A stretch of DNA of 64,000 bases, from NCBI RefSeq assembly GCF_026213295.1, contig NC_079412.1, forward strand, positions 12,885,408-12,949,407. Direction: 5' to 3'. Under the pieces are notes generated by a model that saw nothing but the letters and a program-made list of their open reading frames with translations, was not told the origin of the DNA and did no database searches. Source of the stretch: Gadus chalcogrammus (taxonomy: Eukaryota; Chordata; Actinopteri; Gadiformes; Gadidae). The position numbers and the translations under genes are program-made. Position 1 is the first letter of the stretch, and the number at the start of each line of letters is the position of its first letter. Below, one piece after another: positions 39,085 to 53,249 of the stretch.

Positions 39085-39223
39085 GCTACAGGTATATCCA
39101 ATAGGAGGTGTTAAGAGTTACAGTGACTCAATGTTTTGTTACAGGTATATCCAATAGGACATGTTAGATTTACAATGACTCAATGTTTTGTTACAGGTAT
39201 ATAGGAGGTGTTTGAGTTACAGG
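39085..39223. repeat. ~52-bp tandem repeat, about 2.6 copies, upstream of ggt7
   Basis: Copies begin near 39085, 39138 and 39190 and share TTACAGGTATAT, CCAATAGGA, a GTGTT block and GTGACTCAATGTTTTG. The third copy has lost CCAATA. Confidence 0.88.
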
Positions 39224-39689
39224 AATGGAGGAATAAAGGAATGTTGGCGTCATTAGAAGAATACTGCATCTCAAAAAGTTTACTAATCCTAACCCTAATC
39301 TACCACTGAAACCATGTCCAAGCATTTCAACACGGGCTATCCCCATGACGGCAGAGGGAGGGTTATTTTCATTTTGAAATTATCGTAATTCTAATGCTCA
39401 ATTAAACAATATATATTATTTATGGCCAATTCTAATCTTATAGACAATAATACAGTTTTCTCCTTTTCAGATGGGATCCGGTAAAAACATAACCCCGGTT
39501 TCGCTCCTCGGCAGTTAATACATCCAATCGCACAGCAACTTTCTGGCATATCGTTTTCACCTCAAAATACCAACTTTCGTTCGTACGGTAAAACTGGCGA
39601 CGTCCTGGCAGATCCTTGATTAGGTTACTAAGTTGCTAGAGAACGTTGTTCTTGCCCGCCAGCCAGTCGTCTTGACGTCTCGTGCAAAG

Positions 39690-39946
39690 TATGAATTCCT
39701 CTTACAATTTGAGCTATCTTCTTCAGGGAAACGAATTTCCAACGCTCAAATTAGCGTAGGTCAGGCCAAATATTTGAAATTGTGTTTAGTATAGGCTATG
39801 TGTATGTTTCACTGAATTCCTTTCAAGCAGAGTTGCAAGGAAGGAAATTGGGTGAATGGATGCTGGGTCGACGGACGATGGATGGTGGATGGATCGATGC
39901 AAGGCCGTTTCTGGACTATGCTCCTGCTAACTTTTCAGAACATTTC
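39690..39946 (+). other. Possible small spliced transcript divergent from ggt7 (weak)
   Basis: An ATG at 39690 opens a 22-codon frame ending at a GTAGGT donor (about 39755). A pyrimidine-rich CTTTCAAGCAG acceptor precedes 39833, and a GTGAGT donor follows about 39946. Joined, the first frame stops after seven more codons. I recognise no homologue; splice signals could be coincidental. Confidence 0.15.
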
Positions 39947-39949
39947 AAG

Positions 39950-42000
39950 TGAGTGGAATTTTAGGGGCAAATTTATTTTGAATTTCAATGACCATAAGGT
40001 CTGGGACTTTTGACCAAGGCCGGATCTAAACAGGCGGCCGAATAGAATCGACACTAATGAATGGTGGTGGATAGATAAACAAACAGATAAATAGGTAGAA
40101 GTGGTTATGAATCCCATCTTTCTTCACTGCATTCTCCTTGCACGCAAAAATAGAGAGACACAATTCAGGTTTGAGCTTGAGCATTTATTGTTGTTTTGTT
40201 TTTGTTAAATTTTCTTTAGTTTCTTTTTTTTTTGGTGGGTACCTGTGTTTTCTAAATGGATGCTTGAAAACCCCATCCGTTGGTTTTGCATAGGTCTCGC
40301 CTGTCAATGGACGACTGTCCTTTCGGGTCAAGGGAAGTTCAGTACATCACAAAAACCATGCAGAAATAGTGAAAGGCACAATCACCACAGATATCAGATA
40401 CACCAATTTTGTAGGTCTATTTGTCGTTTTTTTATTGGGGAGATGTGTACTCTATTAGATGTGACACGGGGCGTGAACCCTGACATGTTTTGAAGCTGCC
40501 ATCATTTCAGGGCGCAACATACATATATAAAACTCCCCAGACATTCAACCATTTTATTTTTTAAAACATCTTACAATGTGAACAACTCTTCTAATAACTA
40601 TATTGTAAACTACAAGCTTACTCCATTGTATGTTTTTTAATTTGATTTATTTTGTTGCAGATACTTATGTTTGAATATGATTTACCTCTGACCTTTTCTT
40701 CCTCACACGCACACATCTCTCACACCTCATTGGTTCAACCCACTTGTGAGCAACCACTTTCTTCCACGTAGTATTGGATGACAGAACCTACCCTTCCACT
40801 AAACAAACACCACACTGCACACAACGCCCTTCGTTAACATTACATTGGTGAGGAAGGGGAAAGAGAAAGGGGGAAAAAAAACAAATGAATAAAACAGAAC
40901 ATAGTGGTAGCTCTCTGTGATGGTAAAAAGCACCCACGCCCACTTGTGATCTCTCCTCGTCTTTGCCTTTGATTTTTTTCATTCTTTCTGTGTGACAGCT
41001 TTCTGTTCATACACCACAGGCACAGCTTGTTAACCTCCGAGGCACAATCATGATAGAAACCCTCGTAGGGATTAAGGCAGCATTAAAAATAATAAATGGA
41101 GATCTTTGAGGTTGTGGGCGTGTACATCAGTGTCCAACCCACTGAGCCACTGGACTGTTGAGACACATGACACATTCATAAACTAAAGAAAAGACAAATA
41201 TATAATATTAATAATTATATCATAAATTATTCTGAATAAAACATAGCCATTTAAAGGAAAATTGGCATTAGTTTAAAGTTTGTAGATTGTGATGACGAGG
41301 TAAAATAAAATATAGGCCTATATGTCTCGAAAGAACTGGAAAGGGACGGTAATTTCCAAAACTAGCTGAAGGAATCCTCCAACTCAATCATTATGTCAAC
41401 GAATCCTCTACCACCGCTTCCAGAAAAGCAGGAGGCCTATTGTCCCTTTTTTGTCTTCCACTAGGGGGCAGTGGTTGCTTATGGCACAAATACTGTGAAC
41501 CTAGCCATGTTCCCAAAGCTCAATGCAGGACTTGAAAGTGGAGTGAAACCCACTTTTGGCCATGGAAATAGATAGTAGAGGTGAGGCAGAGAGGATTCCC
41601 TCCAGTCATGTTGGAAACCCCTATGTGGACTGAAATCATGACAGGCTTGACATATAGGAGCATGACAGGTTATTTACAGAGACAAATAAAATACCTTTGT
41701 CCATATATAATCTTTTTTTGTGAATTTTTTAGATTTAGCATGTTATGAAACATTCTCTCTTACAGACAGTTTAATTAAAAGAAAAAAACTGAAAATAAAT
41801 CAACAAGCACACTGCACACAACTATAAATTTGACTCACAAAATGTATAACAGTGCAAACTTACATCCATGTCTCAAATAATTTACATTGGTATATATTCA
41901 TATACACTTCAGCACCATCGTTTACTATTGTTGTTTGAATATATATATCAGTTAGCTTGGTCAGGTGGACCCTGTTACGGCTAAATGTGCTGTAAGAGAG
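39950..42000. other. Intergenic DNA, nothing recognised
   Basis: AT-rich, no conserved-looking ORF, RNA gene or mobile-element signature. Confidence 0.5.
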
Positions 42001-42054
42001 AGAGAGAGAGCAAAAAAGATGTGTGTTGTGAGAGAGATGGAGAGATAGAGAACA

Positions 42055-42181
<127 letters not shown>

Positions 42182-42239
42182 CCAAAAGTGCAAAAGAAAA
42201 AAATAGAGAGAGCCTGTCACCAATGAAGGACAGCCTGAT

Positions 42240-43934
<1,695 letters not shown>

Positions 43935-45678
43935 CTAATGGCAGACGCTGCGGTTTCCGGGCTGTTGTAGGAAGGTGTTTCTGGCGTGTGCGGCGTGGCG
44001 TGGAACCTGCTCCCTGACGCGGTTCTGGCGCTGGATGCGGTTGCGACCCAGGTGGCGCCTCTCGATGCGTGCCTTCCCGCGCTGGACCCGTGCCACCTGG
44101 GTGACCTTGGCCAGGGCTCCGGCCTGGGCAGCGGCTCCACGGCTCGCCCTGGTGGGCATGGCGGGAGCGGCGGGCTGGTCGGCTACCCTGCTGCATTGTG
44201 GGGGCGGTGGAAGGGGGATGGTTAACGCGCTGACCAAAGAGACGGCATCAGCGTGTGTTTCAAGGCGGTGTCCGAGCTCCTACCTCATGCTGCCTGCCAG
44301 GCTCACGCTCTCCTCCCCCACCACGGAAAGGTTGCCGTTGGAGACCATGGAGAGGTTGTTGGGGGAGACGTAGACGGACATGCTCGGGTGTTCGATGAGC
44401 AGGTCCTCCATGGGGCTGGCCTCGGCAGTGGCGCCCTCTGCAGTGAAACAGGGGGGAGGGGTGACAAACCAACTCTCATCCATGCAGCCTCTTTCCGAGC
44501 CTGCGCTACTGCTACCACCCCCACCGCCGCCACATTCACGCCCGGATCCGGGGGACGCGGACAGCGCCGACCCTTCGGCCCGTCTGGACAGGGTCCCGGG
44601 CGTCGAGGCCCCCGAGACCCGGGGCCGGGACTTGGCACACGGGCCTAGCGGCGTCTCGAGCTCTCGCGCCCGGCCTCTGTGTGTCCTGCGACGCTTGAGA
44701 GGTGGGCGGGGCCACTCGGTCTCTGCGAGTGTCGTTTGCATGTTGTCCTGACGGTTCAGTTGTACGTTGCCCGGACATGATTGTACCACCCGCTCACCCT
44801 CAAGCGGGATCGTGCAATCAGCTTCCACTGAGAGCACGACGAGGGGCAGATCAGGGATGGTTTGACCAATCGAGGAATGGTGTTTAGGGGAGGGCGGGCG
44901 TATTGCATAATTTGATGCATAAGGTTTGAGAAAGCCATGCAGGGCATGAGGGGACAATTTTAAGTGGGGCACGTTCGCACACACACACGCACACACACAC
45001 AAACCAGTGTGGGGAATGTGAGGTTGTATGAATAAAAATTGGTAGGGGGAGGATTGGGTAAGGACACAACACAGAACATAAACGTAAGAATCATATCATT
45101 AGTTATGTGTACCCTCTAAGCTCCTCTTAGTTATGTCCTTGACATAATGTTTGTCTTGAGAGGTATGTTTAAACTGCAAGGATCATTAAAATGGCTTTTT
45201 ACTAAAGGGCCTAAAACATTATTTGCAAATATATGCAAACATATTTATATATTACCTTTGTCATGATTGTGATCATAAACAAAGAGGGGAGGGGCGGATT
45301 TTCACAGACAATCACATCCACTTCCATCACAAGAGAGAAACAACACTGACCGAATGGTAGCAATAGTGTGAGATAGCACTCCTCTGAATTAAAACCCATT
45401 ATGCATCCCTTTCCGTCACTCCTGCCCATCAATAGCTTTTTTTTAAACGTGCGGTGGCTTTGACATTCGCTTTCACAGGACCCCTCCAACCTTGTGGTGG
45501 TGGGTGGATGCTGGGTGAATTGAAAGGGCTTGGGTGGTGGGAGGGGGGACTCACCAGGCAAGTTGACCAGCATCCAGCCCTCCTCGTCTGCCTCCGTCAC
45601 ACAGGGGTTCTCCCCCTTCAGCTCGGCGGCCACCTCCTCCACCTCTCCGAAGAACAGACTGCTCAGGCGCTGGAACAT
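43935..45678 (-). CDS. tp53inp2: Tumor protein p53-inducible nuclear protein 2 (DOR), complete
   Basis: Shuttles from nucleus to autophagosomes, where it binds LC3/GABARAP, and coactivates nuclear receptors. Coding exons are 45678..45555, 44827..44284 and 44190..43935 (or 44187, since the acceptor is CAGCAG), giving 306-307 aa versus 220 in human. The N-terminus MFQRLSSLFFG is diagnostic. Residues 35-38 (W-M-L-V in EEGWMLVNLP) are the LC3-interacting motif, at the same position as human Trp35. MDESWFVTPPPCFTAEG (about 156) and MEDLLIEHPSMSVYVS form the second conserved block. The third is a basic C-terminal segment with RIQRQNRVREQVPR that serves nuclear and nucleolar targeting. Extra length is a GC-rich stretch between the first two blocks, containing KRRRTHRGR and a glycine/serine run. 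A non-coding 5' exon is predicted near 48.1-48.4 kb. Confidence 0.95.
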
Positions 45679-45741
45679 GGCTGCTGCTCTCCCTGCTGTC
45701 CGTTGGACCCGGGCCCTCTGATGTCTCTTGGTTTTTGATCC
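45679..45741 (-). other. 5' UTR part of the tp53inp2 first coding exon
   Basis: A CTTTGTTTAG acceptor ends at about 45742, leaving about 63 nt of 5' UTR before the ATG at 45678. Confidence 0.5.
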
Positions 45742-48064
45742 GCTAAACAAAGCTGTAGCTGCCTTTTGTTTTTTTGGTCTTATTTATTGACCAATTTTGT
45801 TGCTTGTTACTTGTGTTTGATATATTTATTTAATTTGTTTCCTAAGCTTGCTCCGCTGCTGGATCCCTGTGCTTGCTGGACAGGAGTGTGCAGGCTTCCG
45901 TAGTGCAAATGTAAGGTTTCACTTGGTTTTGAAGCAAAGGCCTGAAGAAAGAGGAGGGGATGAGGAAGATTGTTATTATGGAGAAGAGATGTTAGACAGT
46001 CTATTCCACCGCTCAGCTGTCTATTCGCTGAAATATAATGGCCCAAGGCTCAATGCAATACAACAAATAACAAATCAAACAGAAGAAACATTTACCTTCA
46101 TTGAAAGAACATTGGATTGAAAATAATAAGAATAATTAGAAAACCGTCCATCCTTTCTTGAATTTTGACAAACATTGTAAAGTAGCAGAGTAAAAAGTAT
46201 GTATAGGCCAACAAAAATAAGCCCTTGTTTTCATTGAGACCAATAAAGAGAAGGGAAGTCCAGTTACAGTGAAAACCATATAAGAATGAGGGACAAGGGC
46301 AGAAATAAATGAGGCAAAAGACCTGGCCTAGATCCCAACATGATGATATAACTTCACACAGCTGGTGGAACCGTTTCGGGTTACACATAACATAGAGGTC
46401 AAGACCAAACCATCTTAACAGTCCTGGGCTGTACTACAAGACCATACGTACGGTCTGTCTGTATGAAAAGGTTATGTGAATGTTTGGTGAAGCGGTTTGG
46501 GGAGTTTGAAAGAAGAGACGTACATGGACGCTTGTCTGAAAAGTGAGACTTCCTGCAATTATTTGACTGGTCGCCATGGTGACACTGACAACAGGGCAAG
46601 TCTCTTTAGCAGCAGTCAAGTAGGCCGTAGGCAGTTTCGCCTTCTGGAAGTTTATTAGTTCCTCAGGCAGAGAGCATCGTTTACCAAGAATACAATTAAT
46701 AAATAATATCCTTAAATAAACACGCATTGATACAGAGTTGTTTTCTGCTAAAGTATCTATTTTAAGTTATTTAATATTGCAAAAAGGTAATGTGACCATG
46801 TTGGAAGGTCAGTGAAGTCTAAACTCTTGGGTAGAAATGAAACAGAACAGTTTATGAAGAGCAGCAGTAATCGAAATTAAATAAAAAAATAATCGTATTC
46901 TGAGAGCATACGTTTGTTTGGTGTAGGATCAATAACAGATGAATTTCTGAAAATAAGAGGACCCTGCACTGAAAAAATCGAAAAAACGTTTCTTATTTCT
47001 CTGCTCCCTAGCCCCCTAAAATCCTATTGAATTCCAGTTATGTTCAGAGCTCCCAGCCTGCCCCTTTAACGCTGGGAGGAGCATATGTGCGCAGGAAGGG
47101 AGGGGGGGGTGGGTAAAAAATAAAAACAAGACTTCAGTGACGAAACAAATCCACGTCACTGAAGCTGCAAGTAGGCTCTGCCTCATATACAGTATAATGG
47201 TTAGCCCACCGAGCGGCAAGAGAAAAAGGGAAAAAGCAAGAGGAAAAAAAAACGAATTTAGGGTTGATGGCGAAAGTACAGACCCTTACTACACTATCCG
47301 TCGTTTTCTCTGTTGAATAATACCGAATAATACGATTCAAGCATATTTCTATGTGCAGTGAAATCACTTGACATATGTCATGGAAAAAAGACTGCATCCA
47401 GCAGCCAATGTTTACATTTTTATGTGTAAAGAAATTCTAGAGACTTCTTGGGGGGAAATCTGGCCTGTATTCAAGTCTTTAGGCTATTAAGGTTAACCAT
47501 GAATTATCCTGTAAGCTTTCAGCTAAGGGTCAAAGCAATGACAGTTTGGCTCAGCTGCAGAGCAATCACGGAATACATAGATAATGCCATGGGGATTTCA
47601 TAGCCATAACGTAATCGCTCGATTGTGAAAATAGAGCATATTATGAGTGATAAAGCAACACTCGTCAAATACCTGATTGAACAATATATTCAGTGCGATC
47701 CCCAATAGAAGGATTGGTCGGGGGTTGTTATATTTTGAGAGACTGGAATATAGATCACTGAAGCGTCTCAAAGACATCATTGCTTTGAGAAAGACGACAA
47801 GCGAATCTCTTGATCCACAGCCTACACGATGCAACGATAAACACATCAGCAACTGTCGACTGTCAACAACTGTAAACAGGCATACTACTGTTGTGTCGTC
47901 CATGTATGCGTTTTGTGTTATGCTTGTGGGCCACATCTGATATATTTTTAGGCCCAAGAAGGGTGCACAAAACAGTTGTAGTTTGACACCACTTTAGCTC
48001 TCAACCTGACCATAATCACGCAACACCAAACGTAATCGAGTAAAAAAGAAAAGGAACATCTTAC

Positions 48065-48440
48065 CTGCCTTTGTAATATAATTCAAGTTGTAAACGTGAT
48101 CTCACACACAAAGTAGAAACGACAACAACTCGTAAAGCATAGCTTTAGGTAGCCTTTAAGTGAGGTAGTTATAACACTATAATAAAAAAATAAATGGCTT
48201 TCTTCTCAGAAGAAGGACTTCATGTAATATTTTACACCGACGTTTCTCTTCAGATCAAAACATCTGCAGCTTTCCTATTTTTCGTTTATTCCCTGCAGAT
48301 CGACGTTCTGTTCTGTTTACTGCCGCCTCCAGCTGATCCTCGGATCAGAATGTAGAACGTACAAAACAGCTGATTGTGAGATCACAATACACTCTGAAAC
48401 GCCCTTTTCCCCGCCCCCTTCACGGTTCGACCTATCAGAA
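48065..48440 (-). other. Predicted non-coding first exon of tp53inp2
   Basis: A donor GGCAG followed by GTAAGATG lies at 48065/48064, and a TATA box lies about 30 bp before the proposed 5' end. Intron length to the coding exon would be 2.3 kb. Predicted from signals only. Confidence 0.45.
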
Positions 48441-48467
48441 TATTACACAAGACGCAAACCGGGCCTC

Positions 48468-48473
48468 TTTATA
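48468..48473 (-). promoter_or_regulatory. TATA box (CTATAAAG) of the predicted tp53inp2 promoter
   Basis: TATAAA on the minus strand within a GC-richer stretch (CCCGCCCCC near 48410), so transcription would start near 48440. Confidence 0.45.
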
Positions 48474-49423
48474 GCAACCGAGTGGGGGTTGGGAGAAACG
48501 AGCTGTCACCCTGCACCCAGATTGAAGCTCGGACTTTTCCCACAAACGGATCACCAGGGTCTTAGACCCTGATGTTCATGGTATAGACTGGCAGAAGGCA
48601 AACGTGTACGGGGGGTTGTTAAATCAGAGAATATAAGGGTTTGTTGTTAATAAAAAAAAAATGGGTTAGTTGTTAAGTTAGTTTGCAAAAAGTATCGTTG
48701 CATGATTGCATTCTTAATTGAAATCGTGAGCTGAATTGATCCAACAGTTCAACACATAACCACCAAAGCTCCGGCTTTATTAGGCCTACATGAAGGCAAC
48801 TCAACTACGAAATTGTACATTTCCATTTAAGCCTTCTTCAATTGGTTCCATCCCTTGATCACATGATTTATCGTTACACATAGTTAAATCAATGGAACAA
48901 TATAATGCTTCAACGCGGAGGTTTATTGCATACTTGGGAAACATTAAATAGTTTGAGCAAACATGGGCCTTTATTTGATTGCTAGTGATGATGGATATTT
49001 CCATCTATGTAAATACCGTTGCTGTCCCCGTGGTTTATAACCATGACAGCTTCATTGTCAAACATAATAGCGCCTCAGTAGTGCAATCTTCGAAGTGTAG
49101 GTTTCGAATTTAATTTGTAAATAATAACTTTCCCCTCCCCTTCGCCGTCTAACATTTTCTGCTCCACATCTGCTGGGCCCACCGACTGTCCGTCAAACCA
49201 GGCCAGCCAATGAGAAAAGCTTTATCTTCTGAATGCAGCACTCGAGGAGCCAATCAAGGTAGGAGATAGAAAACCATCTGCAGGCTGTCCCACAAATAAT
49301 CCGTCGCTACTAGCGTCCCATTATTTAAAGACACAGCTAACTGGTGAATCATCAGTGGTCCGTTGTGGCGCATAGAGAATGTGTGTATGATTGGTTTGTG
49401 CGTGTTTGTTGGAACGGGGACGG

Positions 49424-49528
<105 letters not shown>

Positions 49529-49729
49529 GGGGGTATTATGTGCATTATTATTAACTATGCAAGAGTGGTCAATGTCATGAGCACCAATAGCCACGCATTT
49601 ATTTCCAAAGATAAATTTATCTTTGGAAACACGCATACATAGACTAGGCTACTTACTCAGCATATTTTTTCTACTTGTTTTTCAAACTTGTGACCTCACC
49701 AGAGGAAAATAGATAAGGGTGAGAGAGTG

Positions 49730-49769
49730 GGAGTCAGAGAGAGAGAAAGAGAACGAGCGAGAGAGAGTC

Positions 49770-49807
<38 letters not shown>

Positions 49808-49840
49808 TCAGAGAGAGTCAGAGAGAGGGAGAGGGAGTCA
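49730..49840. repeat. (AG)n / (AT)n compound simple repeat
   Basis: GAGA and GAGTCA units flank an AT run at about 49769-49792. Confidence 0.95.
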
Positions 49841-50590
49841 GACAGAGACTTGAGTTCAGCGAATAAATACACAGTTGCAACAGGAGCTCACTCAGAGCAA
49901 GATGATATGGTTTTTGTGCTATACAGTTACCAGGTGCTAAGCAACTTACCCACAAGCGCATGCCCATATCGTCCTCTCTGTGTTATGATCATATTCCTGC
50001 CCCAGTACCTCAGTGCAGACCAACCTTTAGCCAGGCCCCCCTCTCATGCTCTTCATGTTGGTGTTTCGGATCAGAACGGAGTCCCAGTCGCTGTCCTACC
50101 TTTAAATCGTGTCTATATCTTGCCATGCTCAGAGTTAAAAGCATTCATATCTGTAAAAGGATTGGGATATTCACAAGAGAAGAAAGGTCATGGATTATTC
50201 AATGCTCAGCGGAGTAGAATATTAACACACCAGGATGACACGCAGAGACGTGTTTACCTATGTCATGACCACCTTATGACAGAAGTAAGCACCTTCACCT
50301 CACATCACTTGCTCCGGGGGGTTTAGTCTGAGGACACCTGCTGGGAAGGGGTCATGTCGTTTTGCAGGGCTATCACTTGTTTTTGATGTGACCTTTACCT
50401 TTATACAGGCATGTTGGTACAGGGCTTCAAACAGGATTCCTACCCTTTTCAAGGGTGCATTGAGCACTAGGGGAGAGGTCACAGCAATGTCCTGCCAGTA
50501 GGACTGGTCTCTCGTTCTTTTTCTGACTCTTAGACTCTGACTCTCTCTCTGTTTATATGACTCCCTCTGTTTATCTGACTCTCTCATCCT

Positions 50591-50850
<260 letters not shown>

Positions 50851-50859
50851 TTGTCTGTT

Positions 50860-52201
50860 CCGGACCACACAACCAAACAGCTGATCCAGGGTGGAATGCT
50901 GCTCCGTGCTCTTGATGACCCGGCATGTGAGTAGCATGCAGCGTGTCTCACCAGCCACACCCCTCAGTACAGCTGTTGTTTGTCAACACAGGAAAAGGCG
51001 GGGCTGGAAATGACGACTGTGAAGGCCTGTTTGTAGACCACCTCTCCTCCTGAGCACACTTTGAAGATAAGGCCAAAAGATAATGTTCACCATTGCATTA
51101 GGCCTGTATAGTATCACTGGGCCATCACAAGTCTTGAGTTATTTTGATTTGGCTTATAATAGCATTCCGTGTTTTAAGGCGTGTGCTGAAAGTAAAAAAC
51201 CTGTCTTGGTGAAATCCCTTCTCCACCCCAAGCATTCTTATTAATTTAGTCATAATCAGTTTCTGTGTAGCCATTTTGTTTGCAAACTATCGATGTCACA
51301 TTGACGAACTCGTGTGCACACGACTCCTGCCACGCTTTTATTTTGGTGCCCCTTTCTTGGCTCTCTGCTGGGCCCTCTCTGTCCCCTCTTGAACCCCCTG
51401 CAGCCAGACGATAAGAGCCCCACTGGCAGCTGATAGACCAGGGGCCTCTGGCTGGCCTCTCTCTGTCAGAGGAACTCTCCCTTTCCATCAGCTCACAGCT
51501 GATACCGCGACAAAGGCCACGTTTTGGCCCATGCCATACAGCAACAGGCGTCATGTGCGTCATTTGCTGTTTAAAACTGTGCGGCAACCTTTTCGTTGTT
51601 GTGAATCCTTTACTATTGATTGTATGTTTTGATTGCCTCCAAACTCACTTGGGTTAAAAGTGTCTGCTCCATGTCTAGATGTGATGCAAATGATATAATA
51701 TATTTACTTCATGATATTTGTATGTATTATGTTATAATAACGAATCATGCTTGATCCCTGTCCAGACCTTACTGGGGCTTCTTGACATCGGATGTTATGG
51801 TCCAGTCCAACAAACATGTTCAGATTATGTTCGGTAAAGAGCTTATAAAAGTAATCTCTGATGTTTTTTGTCAGTGAAGAGTGATTTGTCAGAGGAAATG
51901 TCAAACTCAAATGCACATTGAAAGCCAATAAGGCCTTATCCTCATAGGGTGTGATCTACGACGGTAACGAGCTGATAACCCTTACCGGTTAGAACATTGT
52001 GAACAAAGGATAAGAGGATAATATATTTTCTAGAGCAAGCTCTGGGTTGATCTGTATGTAGACTTAATCAACACAGCTGCAGAGATCTGGAGTGTCCTCT
52101 TTGCATCTGGGATATAGGTGACCTGCTGAAAAGTGACTGCAGGTGGAGCGAGACTTAGAGAAAGAAAGAGAAAGAGAGAGAGAGAGAGGGAGAGAGCGAG
52201 C

Positions 52202-52244
<43 letters not shown>

Positions 52245-53162
52245 CGAGGCAGAGAGCATTGCATTGTATTGTATAATTAGCTGAATTTCTTTATCAAGGT
52301 GTTAGGGACAACAGAGTCTTGTTTGTCCTCAACAAACCCTGGTCCGCTCTTCAGCCCTGTTTTGCCCTTAAGCGCTTGGCCGTCCCTCACACTGGGTCCT
52401 TACAAGGCTAGAGCAAACAAGGCCTGGGAGCAGTGTCCTTGGCACTGGTGCACTGGAAAACAGTACGGGACGGACTATGCTATTACTGGTTTGGGAGAGA
52501 GGGGAGAGGGGAGAAGGAAGAGTGGAGAGGGTAGAGAAAGAGAGGGGAAAGAGGAGAGGACAGTCCTGTTTTCACACTCGAAAGTGGCCTATTTTAAACC
52601 ATCCCCACGGATTAAGATTATTATGGATGATGAGAGTTTATGTTTGCTGCAAAGATGGAGTTATCTTTGCTTCTTCTCTGCCATATGGTTAAACTGATGA
52701 GCTCATATAGATAGCACTTATAGCAGGTCCAATCTCCCTTGTCAAGTCCGGATTCTGGATGGAAAATTAACCACCATGCTCAGTTGTGTTTCTCAACTCG
52801 ACCCAAAATGAACTTGTCCTATGACTAAAATGACACAGTTTAATCTATATTAAACCCTTAAATGTTGACCATTTCTTGGGTGGAAGGTGAGATTCAAATG
52901 AATGTTTGAATTAATTATGACGGATTAAAAAATATGTAGGACTCAATAAATCCTATTTCCCCGCAGGATGACGCGTTGGTTAACGTGATACGTTGGTGTG
53001 CATAATGCTCAATTCTAATTTTTAAACGGAAAAGACGTACTCGTCAAATAGAAGATGACATAAATTCGTCTCAAACGAGACAAAAATAACAAACTCTTGG
53101 TTATATAAATAACATTCATCGTAATTTGTACAAATATGTAAACTGCTCCATAAAGATACATT
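50860..53162. other. Intergenic DNA between tp53inp2 and the tRNA gene
   Basis: Contains an AG-rich simple repeat at 52154-52254 and a purine-rich stretch at 52490-52560. No gene recognised. Confidence 0.5.
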
Positions 53163-53234
53163 GGGGATGTAGCTCAGTGGTAGAGCGCATGCTTTGCATG
53201 TATGAGGCCCCGGGTTCAATCCCCGGCATCTCCA
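53163..53234 (+). tRNA. tRNA-Ala (anticodon TGC)
   Basis: 72-nt cloverleaf without CCA. The acceptor stem GGGGATG pairs with CATCTCC, followed by discriminator A. The D arm is GCTCAGTGGTAGAGC. The anticodon stem CATGC/GTATG (one G-T pair) holds loop TTTGCAT, anticodon TGC. The T arm is CCCCGGGTTCAATCCCCGG. The A box (TAGCTCAGTGG) and B box (GGTTCAATCC) of the internal RNA polymerase III promoter are intact. No intron. It reads GCA (and possibly other GCN) codons. Confidence 0.95.
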
Positions 53235-53242
53235 GGGTACTA

Positions 53243-53247
53243 TTTTT
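53243..53247 (+). terminator. RNA polymerase III terminator (T5) for tRNA-Ala
   Basis: A run of five T starting 9 nt after the tRNA 3' end. Confidence 0.75.
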
Positions 53248-53249
53248 CC

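Noticed and set aside
40245..40493. 82-codon plus-strand frame downstream of the possible divergent transcript
   Set aside because: No homology, no splice linkage and AT-rich context; treated as chance.
49850..50326. 158-codon plus-strand frame
   Set aside because: Initiation is a non-ATG codon, composition is ordinary intergenic, and no recognisable domain or splice context supports it.
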